NCBI RefSeq assembly: GCF_002157685.2
Contig: NZ_AP026738.1
Coordinates: 372,001 to 436,000 of the forward strand
Direction of reading: 5' to 3'
Length of the DNA stretch: 64,000 nt
Source: Comamonas thiooxydans
Lineage (GTDB): Bacteria; Pseudomonadota; Gammaproteobacteria; Burkholderiales; Burkholderiaceae_C
Shown here: one piece after another, positions 26,686 through 34,395 of the stretch
How positions within the stretch are numbered: the stretch's first letter is position 1
Layout of the letters: each line of letters begins with the position of its first letter
Position numbers and translations under genes: made by a program
The notes under the pieces: model-generated
What the model was told of the DNA's origin: nothing
The model's input: the letters and a program-made list of their open reading frames with translations, nothing else
The model's database searches: none

Positions 26686-27096
26686 GTGTTCGTAAACCGC
26701 TTCCCAGTTGGCAAATCCCTTGACCTCGATCGGGTTGCCGCAGGGGTCGGTGAAGAACATCGTCCACTGCTCGCCTGGCTCGCCCTCGAAGCGCACCTGC
26801 GGCTCCAGAATGAAGGCCGTGCCGGCGGCTTTGAGGCGTTCGGCCAGGGCCAGCCAGTCGGGCTTGAGCAGGATCACGCCCAGGTGGGGCATGGGCACCA
26901 TATGGTTGCCGACCTTGCCGGTGTTGCTCACGGCAAAGGGTTGGCCCAGGTGCAGGGAGATCTGGTGGCCGAAGAAGTCGAAATCGACCCAGGTGTCGGT
27001 GCTGCGACCCTCGCGGCAGCCCAGCACGCCGCCGTAGAAACGGCGGGCCTGGTCGAGATCGGTCACGTGGTAGGCAAGATGAAAAGCGCTTTGCAT
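26683..27096 (-). CDS. VOC family (glyoxalase/bleomycin resistance-like) protein
   Basis: The 137-residue single-domain protein of the vicinal oxygen chelate fold opens FHLAYHVTDLDQARRFYGGVLGCRE. This is the typical N-terminal metal-ligand His and helix. It ends with the TDPCGNPIEVKGF strand carrying the usual C-terminal Glu ligand. Family members include dioxygenases, glyoxalases and antibiotic-binding proteins. The substrate cannot be told from the sequence. The N-terminal promoter region contains a CCGGY pentanucleotide array. The ATG at 27096 is the only sensible start. Confidence 0.85.
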   Translation of the reverse strand: MQSAFHLAYHVTDLDQARRFYGGVLGCREGRSTDTWVDFDFFGHQISLHLGQPFAVSNTGKVGNHMVPMPHLGVILLKPDWLALAERLKAAGTAFILEPQVRFEGEPGEQWTMFFTDPCGNPIEVKGFANWEAVYEH

Positions 27097-27124
27097 GATG
27101 GTCGCAAGCGTAGCATCAGCGGGC

Positions 27125-27149
27125 CCGGTCCGGTCCGGCCCGGCCCGGC
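27125..27149. repeat. Pentanucleotide tandem repeat (CCGGT)2(CCGGC)3
   Basis: Five head-to-tail CCGGY units lie between the GST stop (27170) and the VOC start (27096), 29 to 53 bases upstream of the VOC ATG. Short tandem repeats at this distance can change length by slippage. An effect on expression is conjecture. Confidence 0.7.
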
Positions 27150-27169
27150 TAGACCAGACCCTGCGCGCA

Positions 27170-27829
27170 TCAGCGTGCAGCCTTGGCCTGCATGCGTGCC
27201 ATCAGCTCCTCGGTGTTGCTCTTGCGATCGGCGTTGACCTTCTGCACTGTGGGACGCTCGCTCATGCGTGCCAGATAGTCGCGCACCGGCAGCTCGGCCA
27301 GCAGGTCGCTGCCGCCCACGATCTTGCAGGCGCTGCTGACCAGGGGCAGGTGCACGATGGCGCTGCAGTCGGCCAGCGTGAAGCTGTCGCCCGCGATGAA
27401 CGGGGTATCGAAGCGGGCCAGCTTGGCAAAGGCCGCAATGTTCTTTTTGAGCTGCTCCAGCGTCTTGTCGCGCGTGGAGTCGCTGATCTTGCCGCCGAAG
27501 AAGGCCTGGGGGTAGAGGTTGCGCGCCACCAGCTCCAGGTGCAGATTCAGATAGACGCAAAGCTCACGCACCTTGGCGGCAGCAAAGGGGTCTGCGGGCA
27601 GCAGCGGCACCTTGCTGGACAGTGTTTCCACATATTCGATGATGGCGTCGGACTCGCTGATGGCGCCATGCTGGGTGCGCAGATACGGCACCTTGCCCAG
27701 CGGAGATTCCTCGGGGTTGGTGCTGCCAAGCCAGGCCAGTTCCTCGGCGAAGGGAATCTGCTTTTCCATCAAGGCCAGCTTGACCTTGTTGTAGTAATTG
27801 CTGGCTGAAAATCCGCACAAAGTCAGCAT
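27170..27829 (-). CDS. Glutathione S-transferase family protein
   Basis: This 219-residue cytosolic GST has a thioredoxin-like N-terminal domain (residues 1-78) containing GFSASNYYNKVKLALME, GKVPYLRT (cis-Pro) and SESDAIIEYVE (glutathione gamma-glutamyl contact). An all-helical C-terminal domain carries the capping motif FTLADCSAI. The likely catalytic residue is a Ser/Tyr near the N terminus. The substrate is unknown. Strong AGGAG precedes ATG 27829. It is transcribed away from the DUF2946 gene. Confidence 0.9.
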   Translation of the reverse strand: MLTLCGFSASNYYNKVKLALMEKQIPFAEELAWLGSTNPEESPLGKVPYLRTQHGAISESDAIIEYVETLSSKVPLLPADPFAAAKVRELCVYLNLHLELVARNLYPQAFFGGKISDSTRDKTLEQLKKNIAAFAKLARFDTPFIAGDSFTLADCSAIVHLPLVSSACKIVGGSDLLAELPVRDYLARMSERPTVQKVNADRKSNTEELMARMQAKAAR

Positions 27830-27944
27830 GCTTGTCTCCTGATCGGTGGTTGTGAATAGGTATACGTGGCCAGTTATCGTAGAGGCAAGTGGCGCAAGCC
27901 CTGCGTCGCCAACCGGATAGCGGGCCGGCTTCTACAATCGCTCC

Positions 27945-28346
27945 ATGCATTGGCGCGCGCACCCTCCTCGGCACCAACCGGCAGCCCTTCTGGCGCGCTG
28001 GGTGCTGGGTGCGTGGTTCTGCGTGCTGCTGGTCAGCATGCTCACGCCCTGGGCGCGCGCCACGCCGCCTGCCGGCTGGGAGGCTGTGTGCACGGCCAGC
28101 GGCAGCACACACTGGGTGCCCAGCCCCGCCAGCGACGATGCCGCCACCCCACATGGACTGGATTGCGCGCTGTGCCTGCCGCTGCTGGCGCCGCCGCCAG
28201 CGCGGCAGCCAGATCCGGGCAGTCACCGCGCCGTTCTCGATGCCCGGCCCTGGGCCGATGTCGCTCACAGAGCTTTTGTCTCCACCCTGCCGCCCGTACG
28301 CGCGCCGCCCTTTGAAACTCTGAAAAACATAGCAGAGGGCGCTTGA
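27945..28346 (+). CDS. DUF2946 family protein, probable copper-related
   Basis: The 133-residue protein has an N-terminal hydrophobic segment (about residues 16-38) and the LDCALCLPLLAPP stretch, the His/Cys-containing signature of DUF2946. These small proteins are repeatedly encoded beside copper chaperones and TonB receptors. Here the PCu(A)C chaperone gene follows 139 bases downstream, so a role in periplasmic copper handling is inferred. Its last residues (IAEGA) and stop codon lie inside a T-family repeat. No clear ribosome-binding site precedes the ATG. Confidence 0.75.
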   Translation: MHWRAHPPRHQPAALLARWVLGAWFCVLLVSMLTPWARATPPAGWEAVCTASGSTHWVPSPASDDAATPHGLDCALCLPLLAPPPARQPDPGSHRAVLDARPWADVAHRAFVSTLPPVRAPPFETLKNIAEGA

Positions 28347-28370
28347 TGGTCAAGCGCTTCAGATCGATTT
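28331..28370. repeat. T-family repeat overlapping the DUF2946 gene end
   Basis: GCGCTTGA (28339-28346) and TCAAGCGC (28350-28357) form a perfect eight-base stem with a TGG loop. They are flanked by ATAGCAGAG and CAGATCGATTT as in other copies. The TGA stop of the upstream gene is the last three bases of the left arm. Confidence 0.65.
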
Positions 28371-28485
28371 GAGATTGACACGACTTATGCAGATCAGGCT
28401 CAGGCAAGGGCTTGGTGTCAAGGAGGCCATCCTGATGCCCCCTTGTTTGCGTAAGTCCAGACTGAATTTGAATGGAGATGGTTTC

Positions 28486-29001
28486 ATGAATATGCGTCGT
28501 TTTGCCGTGATGGTTCTGGGTTCGATGGTCGCTTCGTTGCTGGTTTCGGGTGTGGCCTGGGCCCATGCCGATGCGGCCCATGTCAAGGTGGAAAATGCCT
28601 GGGCCCGCGCCAGCGTGGCAGGTCAGCAGGCCTCGGGGGCCTTTATGCGCCTGACGGCCCAGGAGCCGCTCAAGCTTGTGGGCGTGGAAACCACGGCAGC
28701 CGCCGTGGCCGAGGTGCACGAGATGAAGATGGAGGGCGATGTGATGCGCATGCGCGCCATCGAGGCCCTGGATCTGCCTCAGGGCGTGGCCGTGGATCTC
28801 AAGCCCGGCGGCTATCACCTGATGCTGCAGCAGCTCAAGGCCCCGCTGGTCAAGGACAGCCAGGTGCCCGTGACCCTGGTGTTCAAGGATGCCAAGGGCG
28901 CAGTGTCGCGCCTGAGCCTGCAACTGCCGGTGCGCGTGGCTGCCCCTGCGGCGGCTGGTGCCGGGCACCAGCACATGGGTCATGGTGCGCATCAGCATTG
29001 A
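28486..29001 (+). CDS. Copper chaperone PCu(A)C
   Basis: The 171-residue periplasmic protein has a cleavable signal peptide (residues 1-26, ending GVAWA). It carries the exact PCu(A)C copper motif H78-X10-M89-X21-H111-X-M113, plus a His/Met-rich tail (HQHMGHGAHQH). Family members bind Cu(I) and deliver it to cytochrome oxidase CuA or CuB sites. ATG 28486 is preferred over in-frame upstream codons because GGAGA precedes it and the signal peptide begins there. The DUF2946 gene upstream supports a copper setting. Confidence 0.92.
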   Translation: MNMRRFAVMVLGSMVASLLVSGVAWAHADAAHVKVENAWARASVAGQQASGAFMRLTAQEPLKLVGVETTAAAVAEVHEMKMEGDVMRMRAIEALDLPQGVAVDLKPGGYHLMLQQLKAPLVKDSQVPVTLVFKDAKGAVSRLSLQLPVRVAAPAAAGAGHQHMGHGAHQH

Positions 29002-29128
29002 TGACTTGAGCCAGGCCTGCTGCCTGCTCCCTTGTTTGCAGCAAACATCGCAAGTGCAGTAAGCTAGTTCCGCGTCCGGTCCCGTCCGGATGCGGATTCT
29101 GGTATCCATCCCTGCAGTGGAGAGCACT

Positions 29129-29992
29129 ATGAGCGGCGACGCATCGGCATTTGGTTTCGGCAAGTTCATTCCCGGCTTTGATTTTCTGCAGGGGCTGGCG
29201 CAAAGCGCTGGCGCTGCGGCCAATCCCATGGGCCGCGTGCCGCAATGGGTGGCTCCCACCGTGAGCGTGGAAGAGGTGGACAAGCGCATTGCCGAGCTGA
29301 AAGCCGTGCAGTTCTGGCTGGAGCAAAACAGCCGTGCCCTGGCTGCCACCATCCAGGCGCTGGAAGTGCAGCGCATGACGCTGTCCACGCTCAAGGACAT
29401 GAATGTCAGCATGAGCGAGCTGGCCAAGTCCTTTCCTTTCCCCGGTGCAGCGCCGGCCGAGCCCGCTGCGACTGGCAATACCGGCTGGCCCATGGGAGGT
29501 GCCACGGCCAGGACGGCCGCCGCAGAACCATCAGCGGCGCCAGAGCCCGAACCCGAGCCCGCAACGACCGAGACGGATGCCAAGGCTCAGGCAGAGCCGC
29601 CTTCTCAGGCTGCCTTGAGCCAGGCCATGCAATGGTGGGGAGCGCTGACCCAGCAGTTCCAGCAGATTGCAGCCAAGGCCATGGCAGAGCCCGTGCCGCC
29701 CGAGACCCTGGCGGCCGCCCAGCGCGCCACGGAGATGGCCAGCGGCTTTGCCAAGTCCACCATGGAAAAGGTGATGGCGCAGGCTGGCGGCTTTGGCGCT
29801 GCAGCCGCAGCGAAAAGTGCGGCAAAGAGTGCTGCGGCCGCCGAGCCCAGGCCTGCACCCAAGGCGGCGACCAAGACCGGTCAACCCAAAACGGCAGCGA
29901 GCAAGACCGCAGCCGCTAAAAAAACGGCTGCCAAGCAGCCTGCCGCCAAAAAGACAGCAGCCAAAACCTCTGCTACCTCGCGCAAGCCCTGA
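29129..29992 (+). CDS. phaM: PhaM-family PHB granule-associated protein
   Basis: The 287-residue protein starts with the PhaM domain (FGKFIPGFDFLQGL, VDKRIAELKAVQFWLEQN). A Pro/Glu/Ala linker, a phasin-like helix and a long Lys/Ala-rich tail (AAKKTAAKQPAAKKTA) resembling histone H1 tails follow. In Ralstonia/Cupriavidus, PhaM binds PHB synthase, DNA and the granule surface, activating PhaC and distributing granules at division. The same role is inferred. ATG 29129 follows GGAGA. It suggests that this organism stores PHB, although phaC is not in the window. Confidence 0.85.
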   Translation: MSGDASAFGFGKFIPGFDFLQGLAQSAGAAANPMGRVPQWVAPTVSVEEVDKRIAELKAVQFWLEQNSRALAATIQALEVQRMTLSTLKDMNVSMSELAKSFPFPGAAPAEPAATGNTGWPMGGATARTAAAEPSAAPEPEPEPATTETDAKAQAEPPSQAALSQAMQWWGALTQQFQQIAAKAMAEPVPPETLAAAQRATEMASGFAKSTMEKVMAQAGGFGAAAAAKSAAKSAAAAEPRPAPKAATKTGQPKTAASKTAAAKKTAAKQPAAKKTAAKTSATSRKP

Positions 29993-30064
29993 GCAATCCC
30001 TTCCCGCTAAGGTGGAAAATCGTGGTTGCAAGGCATCCACGCTCCAGCAAGAACAGGAGGGCTT

Positions 30065-31315
30065 ATGTCACTGTTTCCCGTCGCTCATGCCAGCCATGAA
30101 GACTGGCGCGCTGCGACTGAGCAAGTCGTGCTGCAGCTGCGTGGGCAGTTGCTGCGCCAGTCACTGCAGCCGCACCGGCTGGGTCTGGTCTATATCGCGC
30201 AGGGGCTGGTGCCCCATGCGCAGCCCCTGTTGGCGCTGCTGGCGCGCGAGTTGCCCCAGGTCACCGACTGGGTGGGCAGCTCCGGCCACGCCGTATTGGC
30301 CATGGAGCACGAGTATTCCGAAAGCTCCTCGCTGGCGGTCATGTTGCTGGACCTGCCAGCCGCCCATTACCGCGTCTACTCCGGCGTGGCACCGCTGGCG
30401 CAAAGCGGCGCCGAAGCAGGATTCGAGGCGCATTCGGCCCTGGTGCACTCCAGCATCGATCAGCCAGATCTCGCTGAGCTGCTGCTGGAGTTGTCCGAGC
30501 GCATCAGCTCTGGAAATCTGTTCGGGGCGCTCAGCAGCGAGCAGGGCGTGCAGTTCGCCTGCCGTGCCGAAGACCTGCCCCGGCTGAGGGCGCAGGCCAG
30601 CGTCGGCATTTTTCATGCCGGCTTTTCCGGCGTGGCCTTCGATGCCGACGTAGCCTGTATTTCAAGGCTGGCCCAGGGTTGCGCGCCTTTGGGCGCGGGG
30701 CTCGAAATTACCGAGGCCAGAGGCCCGGTGGTGCTGGAGCTCGAAGGCGAGCCCGCCTTGCCTCGGCTGCTGCAGATGCTGGATGTGGAAGCCAGTCCCA
30801 GCGCCGGCGGCGGCTGGCAGGCTGCGCTGTCCCAGCTGCGAAAGACCCAGGCGGCGATTGCACCGCTGGGCCGGGGCCTGGAGCGCGGTGCGCTGACCGA
30901 CGAGGCCCAGGTGCTGCATATCGTGGGGCTGGACCCGGTGCGCCAGGGCATTGCGCTGTCGTCCCCCGTGGAGGCCGAGCACACGGTGATCTTCTGTCAG
31001 CGCCAGAGCAGTGCGGCCCGCCATGAGCTGATGCAGATGGGCGCGGCCCTCAAGGATGCGCTGCAGCCCGACTTTGCCGATGCCGGCCCCGAAACCATGG
31101 TCGAAGCGGCCGTGCCCCAGCATATACGCGGAGCCATCTATGTGAGCAGCAAAGGGCGGGGCAGCGAGCTGTTTGGCGGCGCCGATGCCGAGCTCAAGCT
31201 GTTGCGCCATGCGCTGGGACCGGTGCCTCTGATCGGCCTGGTGGCCGAGGCTCAGCTGATGGATGCGCATGTGCATCAGCTGGCTGGCGTGCTGACGGTG
31301 TTTACCGGCAAATAG
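30065..31315 (+). CDS. FIST domain sensory protein
   Basis: The 416-residue soluble protein has an N-terminal FIST domain (residues about 30-215) and a C-terminal FIST_C domain (about 220-405, ending PLIGLVAEAQLM). FIST domains are predicted ligand sensors, often for amino acids, found alone or with kinases and cyclases. No output domain is present, so it may work with a separate partner. A diguanylate cyclase lies 12 kb away, but no link is shown. ATG 30065 is chosen for the AGGAGGG site at 30055-30061. A T-family repeat follows the stop. Confidence 0.85.
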   Translation: MSLFPVAHASHEDWRAATEQVVLQLRGQLLRQSLQPHRLGLVYIAQGLVPHAQPLLALLARELPQVTDWVGSSGHAVLAMEHEYSESSSLAVMLLDLPAAHYRVYSGVAPLAQSGAEAGFEAHSALVHSSIDQPDLAELLLELSERISSGNLFGALSSEQGVQFACRAEDLPRLRAQASVGIFHAGFSGVAFDADVACISRLAQGCAPLGAGLEITEARGPVVLELEGEPALPRLLQMLDVEASPSAGGGWQAALSQLRKTQAAIAPLGRGLERGALTDEAQVLHIVGLDPVRQGIALSSPVEAEHTVIFCQRQSSAARHELMQMGAALKDALQPDFADAGPETMVEAAVPQHIRGAIYVSSKGRGSELFGGADAELKLLRHALGPVPLIGLVAEAQLMDAHVHQLAGVLTVFTGK

Positions 31316-31322
31316 CTTGAAA

Positions 31323-31410
31323 TTTGATAGCTTCTAGCGCTTGATTCAAATGGTTTTCAAACTCAATTGACTCTGAAGTCATGAATTAACCAGCGTAAGC
31401 AGCTATCAAA
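31323..31410. repeat. T-family inverted pair after the FIST gene
   Basis: TTTGATAGCTTCTAGCGC opens at 31323 and its counterpart GCGTAAGCAGCTATCAAA closes at 31410. The two ends are thus in opposite orientation around a roughly 50-base AT-richer centre. It begins seven bases after the FIST stop. Confidence 0.6.
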
Positions 31411-31440
31411 AAAGAAAGCCGCCCCAAAAACTGGCGCGGC
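31408..31440 (-). terminator. Probable terminator for the minus-strand CMD/AhpD gene
   Basis: On the minus strand GCCGC pairs with GCGGC around a loop rich in T, followed by CTTTCTTTTTTG. The stem is short, so strength is uncertain. Confidence 0.5.
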
Positions 31441-31449
31441 CTGAAATCA

Positions 31450-31537
31450 GCGATGCCGAGCAAGAGCCGCGTCGCGGCGATGGCATCGTCCCCCTCCGCG
31501 AAGCAGAGAGGGGGAAGCGGCGGAGCCGCTCAGGGGG
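31450..31537 (-). repeat. R-family 3'-end element containing the CMD/AhpD stop codon
   Basis: On the minus strand it reads ACCCCCTGAGCGGC, then a CCCCCTC/GAGGGGG stem, then GATGCC paired with GGCATC. The TGA stop of the gene at 31530 is the TGA of CCCCCTGAG itself. The outer stem carries compensatory changes relative to the copies at 34275 and 50491. Confidence 0.65.
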
Positions 31538-32696
31538 TCGAATACAGTTCCACGCCCAGGTTCAGCATCAGGCGATTGGCCCAGCCGAACAGGGCGGCCG
31601 AGTGCAGCATGTCCAGAATTTCCAGATCGGACAGACCGGCATCGCGCAGCGGCTGCAGATGCTGCGGGCCAAAGCTGCCCGGCGTGCGCGTCAGTGCCAG
31701 CGACGCCTGGATGATGGCGCGCTCGCGGGCATTGGTGCCGGCGGTGTCGGGCTCGTCAAACAGCTGGGCCATCACATCGTTGCGCTTGGCCAGCTGCTCG
31801 AAGCGCTGAGCGTGCACCGATGCGCAGTACACGCAGCCGTTGGAGCGAGAGACGGCAGTGGCCGCCACTTCGCGCTCGGCGCGGGACAGGCCGCCGGGCG
31901 CATACATGATGGCGTTGAAGGCCTGGGAGCGCTCCAGCAGCACCTGGGGCTGGCGGGCCAGCAGCAGGTAGAAGTCCATGCTCTTGGCCTTGGGGTGGCT
32001 GACTTCCAGCACATGCTGCTGCTCGGCCGTGGCGGTGCCGGGGTCCAGCACCTGCAGCCAGGCCTTCCAGTCCAGCGTCTCGCTGGTGAAGCCGTTGCGG
32101 CGCAGCGGCTCGCCGGGCGGCGGCAGGTTGGCAGGGTGGACAAAGGGGGCAGCATCGGCAGGCTGGGCGGCAGGCGCTTCGGTCACGCCGCCCAGATCGC
32201 CCATGGCCTTGACGCCCGCCAGCAGGCGGGCCTGATAGGCCACAAAGCCGATCAGCTGGGCCAGCAGCACGGTGTCGTTGAGCGACAGGCCGGCGGCCGG
32301 AATGGCCAGCAAGGCCTGTTGGTCGCTTTCCGCAGGGTTGAGCGCCAAGGTGCGCACAAAGTGCAGCATGGCATCCATGCGCTCATTGCCGGTCTGGGCG
32401 CCAGCGTTGTCCAGAATGCTGCGCAGCTCGGCGGTCATCCCGACGCCCAGCGCTTCGGCCCGGGCGCGGTATTCGGCCTCCAGCATGCTCACGCCGCTGA
32501 CGCGGGCCTGCTCGGCGGCCAGCACCAGGCGCTCGGCCTGGGTCAGCGCGCTGTCGAGTTGATTGCCCAGCAGCAGGTCTTCGCAGGCCTGGGTGGCCAG
32601 AGCGACTTTCTCACGCTCGTGACGGGTGGTGAATGTGGGGCTGTCGCTGCCAATGCCTGCCAGGCGGTCGATGGTGTCGAGGGTGATATCTGTCAT
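31530..32696 (-). CDS. CMD/AhpD-like fusion protein (Avi_7170 + Avi_7169 type)
   Basis: The 388-residue protein appears to join two carboxymuconolactone decarboxylase-fold parts. The N-terminal half (about 1-170) resembles the Avi_7170-type CMD protein. The C-terminal half (about 195-388) resembles the Avi_7169-type alkylhydroperoxidase domain and carries the redox motif C288-VY-C291-ASV-H295. The two parts are usually separate genes. The product probably reduces peroxides or acts as a redox partner. It is nine bases downstream of the flavin monooxygenase-like gene, so the pair should act together. The substrate is unknown. Confidence 0.78.
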   Translation of the reverse strand: MTDITLDTIDRLAGIGSDSPTFTTRHEREKVALATQACEDLLLGNQLDSALTQAERLVLAAEQARVSGVSMLEAEYRARAEALGVGMTAELRSILDNAGAQTGNERMDAMLHFVRTLALNPAESDQQALLAIPAAGLSLNDTVLLAQLIGFVAYQARLLAGVKAMGDLGGVTEAPAAQPADAAPFVHPANLPPPGEPLRRNGFTSETLDWKAWLQVLDPGTATAEQQHVLEVSHPKAKSMDFYLLLARQPQVLLERSQAFNAIMYAPGGLSRAEREVAATAVSRSNGCVYCASVHAQRFEQLAKRNDVMAQLFDEPDTAGTNARERAIIQASLALTRTPGSFGPQHLQPLRDAGLSDLEILDMLHSAALFGWANRLMLNLGVELYSTP

Positions 32697-32705
32697 GTGC
32701 GTCTC

Positions 32706-34181
32706 TTATTGTTGAAGTTGGCGAATGCGCGCGGCGCTGTCGGCGGCGGTCCATTCCGTGCCGTCCAGCTCGGGCTCGGCATAGGCCTGCAGCTTGGCAA
32801 AGTGCTGCTCGATATCGTCGCGGTAGAACAGCGAAGCCAGACCTTGCGCGAGCTTGCGCGCGCCATCGCTGATGGCGGGAATATCGCCCGACACCGTGCC
32901 GTGCGAGAGCGCAGCGGGGTAGCAGAAGCAGTGGATATGGTCGAGGCCGGGCAGATCGCCAGCCGTCTTCTCCTGGAACTCGAACAGCGCGCCCAGGTCG
33001 GGCGATGCGCTCAGTTCGGCATCTTCGTCCCCGGCTTCGGGCGTGAAGCGGCTGTTCCACAGCTTCACATGCGGCGCGATGTCGGCAAACTCGGGACGCA
33101 GGCTCCAGTCAATGGCAAAGCCGGTGGAGATGATCAGAAAGTCCAGCACGAACAAGCCGGCCGAGGTCTGCACCTGCAGCTTGTCGCCCGCTTTCTCCAC
33201 GGCCTGCACGGCGCAGCCCAGGTTGAAGAAGGCGTTGTTATGGCGCGAGACGCGCAGCGTGCTGCCATGCGGCGGCGGCACCTGCTGGGCGTTGATGTAG
33301 TGGCGGATGCGCCATTTCCATTCGTCGGGCAGCAGGTACTGGCCGTGGGTCAGGCCCGGAACGCCCGAGCCCTTGGACTTGTTGATCAGCGGCAGCTGGC
33401 TGCGGCGAATCAGCATATCGACGCTGGCTGCGCCGCTCTCCAGCGCGGTGGCGGCACTGTCCATGGCCGAGGCGCCGGCACCTACCACGCCCACGTGCTT
33501 GCCGGCCAGCGTGGCGTAGTCCATGGCGTAGGAGGAATGCGCCCAGAATTTCCTGTCCACGCCCCGCATGAAGGCGGGAACCGTGGCGCCGCCCAGACCG
33601 TCGCGGCCCGTGGCCAGCACCAGGCGGCGGGTCTGCCAGGTGGCGGTCACGCCATTGGCCTTGACATCGACTTCCACCACGCCATCGGCCTGCGGGCGCA
33701 CGGCAACGACTTCGTGGCCGTTGCGCACATCGGCGTTGGTCACGCGGCGGTACCAGCGCAGATAGTCCATCCACTGCAGGCGCGGGATCTTGTCCAGCGC
33801 CGTCCAGGCATCCAGACCGAACTGGGCGATGAACCAGGCGCGAAAGGACAGGGCTGCAACCCCCATGGCGGGGCCGGTCAGCTCCTTGGGCGAGCGCAGG
33901 GTTTCCATGCGCGCCGTGGTGGCCCATGGGCCTTCGAAGTCCGGCGCGGACCTGTCCAGCAGCACGGGCTTGATGCCGACCTGCTGCAGCGCCATGCTGA
34001 GCGCGAGACCGGCCTGGCCGGCGCCGATGACGAGCACGTCATGCACCGGCAGTCCCTTGCGCGTGGAGGGGGGAATCCAGGCCTTGGCAGGCCAGCCCAG
34101 AGTGACGAAGTCGTCACGCAGGCGTTCTTCCAGCGTTGCCAGCCCCGATGTGGCGGCTGTCGTAGAAGGTGAAATTGACAT
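32706..34181 (-). CDS. Flavin-containing monooxygenase-like FAD/NAD(P)-binding protein
   Basis: This 491-residue flavoprotein has an FAD Rossmann motif VLVIGAGQAGLALS near residue 48 and a second dinucleotide motif VGVVGAGASAMDSA in the middle. The ATG-type motif LIISTGFAIDW is present near residue 350. This matches class B monooxygenases and related oxidoreductases of the YczJ/TrkA type. It is the first gene of a two-gene unit with the CMD/AhpD fusion. Oxidation of a sulfur- or nitrogen-containing organic substrate is one possibility, but nothing in the sequence decides it. Confidence 0.82.
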   Translation of the reverse strand: MSISPSTTAATSGLATLEERLRDDFVTLGWPAKAWIPPSTRKGLPVHDVLVIGAGQAGLALSMALQQVGIKPVLLDRSAPDFEGPWATTARMETLRSPKELTGPAMGVAALSFRAWFIAQFGLDAWTALDKIPRLQWMDYLRWYRRVTNADVRNGHEVVAVRPQADGVVEVDVKANGVTATWQTRRLVLATGRDGLGGATVPAFMRGVDRKFWAHSSYAMDYATLAGKHVGVVGAGASAMDSAATALESGAASVDMLIRRSQLPLINKSKGSGVPGLTHGQYLLPDEWKWRIRHYINAQQVPPPHGSTLRVSRHNNAFFNLGCAVQAVEKAGDKLQVQTSAGLFVLDFLIISTGFAIDWSLRPEFADIAPHVKLWNSRFTPEAGDEDAELSASPDLGALFEFQEKTAGDLPGLDHIHCFCYPAALSHGTVSGDIPAISDGARKLAQGLASLFYRDDIEQHFAKLQAYAEPELDGTEWTAADSAARIRQLQQ

Positions 34182-34274
34182 AGCTAAAACCCAAAAGCGC
34201 CTGAGGCTTGAGCCGCAGACGCATCAAACAAACACCGATAACTTAACACTGCTTGAACTCGAAGCAGGACCAAG

Positions 34275-34395
34275 TGAGAGACACCGAGGGAGGGCCTGGG
34301 CGGCCCCGCCGCCCCGCACCGAGGGTGTCGTTCCTCTCCCTTGGCGCGCAGTGCGTAGAAAGAGTGGGAGCGGCAGGGCCGCTCAGGGGGTGTTA
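34275..34395 (-). repeat. R-family 3'-end element after the Bug gene
   Basis: On the minus strand the Bug gene stop TAA is followed by CACCCCCTGAGCGGC. A distal stem GACACC paired with GGTGTC encloses GGTGCGGGGCGGC. It aligns over its length with the copy at 50491. It fills most of the 211-base gap between the Bug and monooxygenase genes, and no gene is seen there. Confidence 0.65.

Noticed and set aside
27889..28323. Alternative overlapping plus-strand frames in the DUF2946 region
   Set aside because: The frame starting at 27945 has the hydrophobic N terminus and the Cys/His signature. The others are Arg/Pro/Ala-rich shadows.
31602..34172. An 856-codon plus-strand frame opposite the CMD and monooxygenase genes
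   Set aside because: The minus-strand frames have clear motifs (CxxC-H, GAGQAG). The plus frame is compositionally skewed and lacks any family signature.
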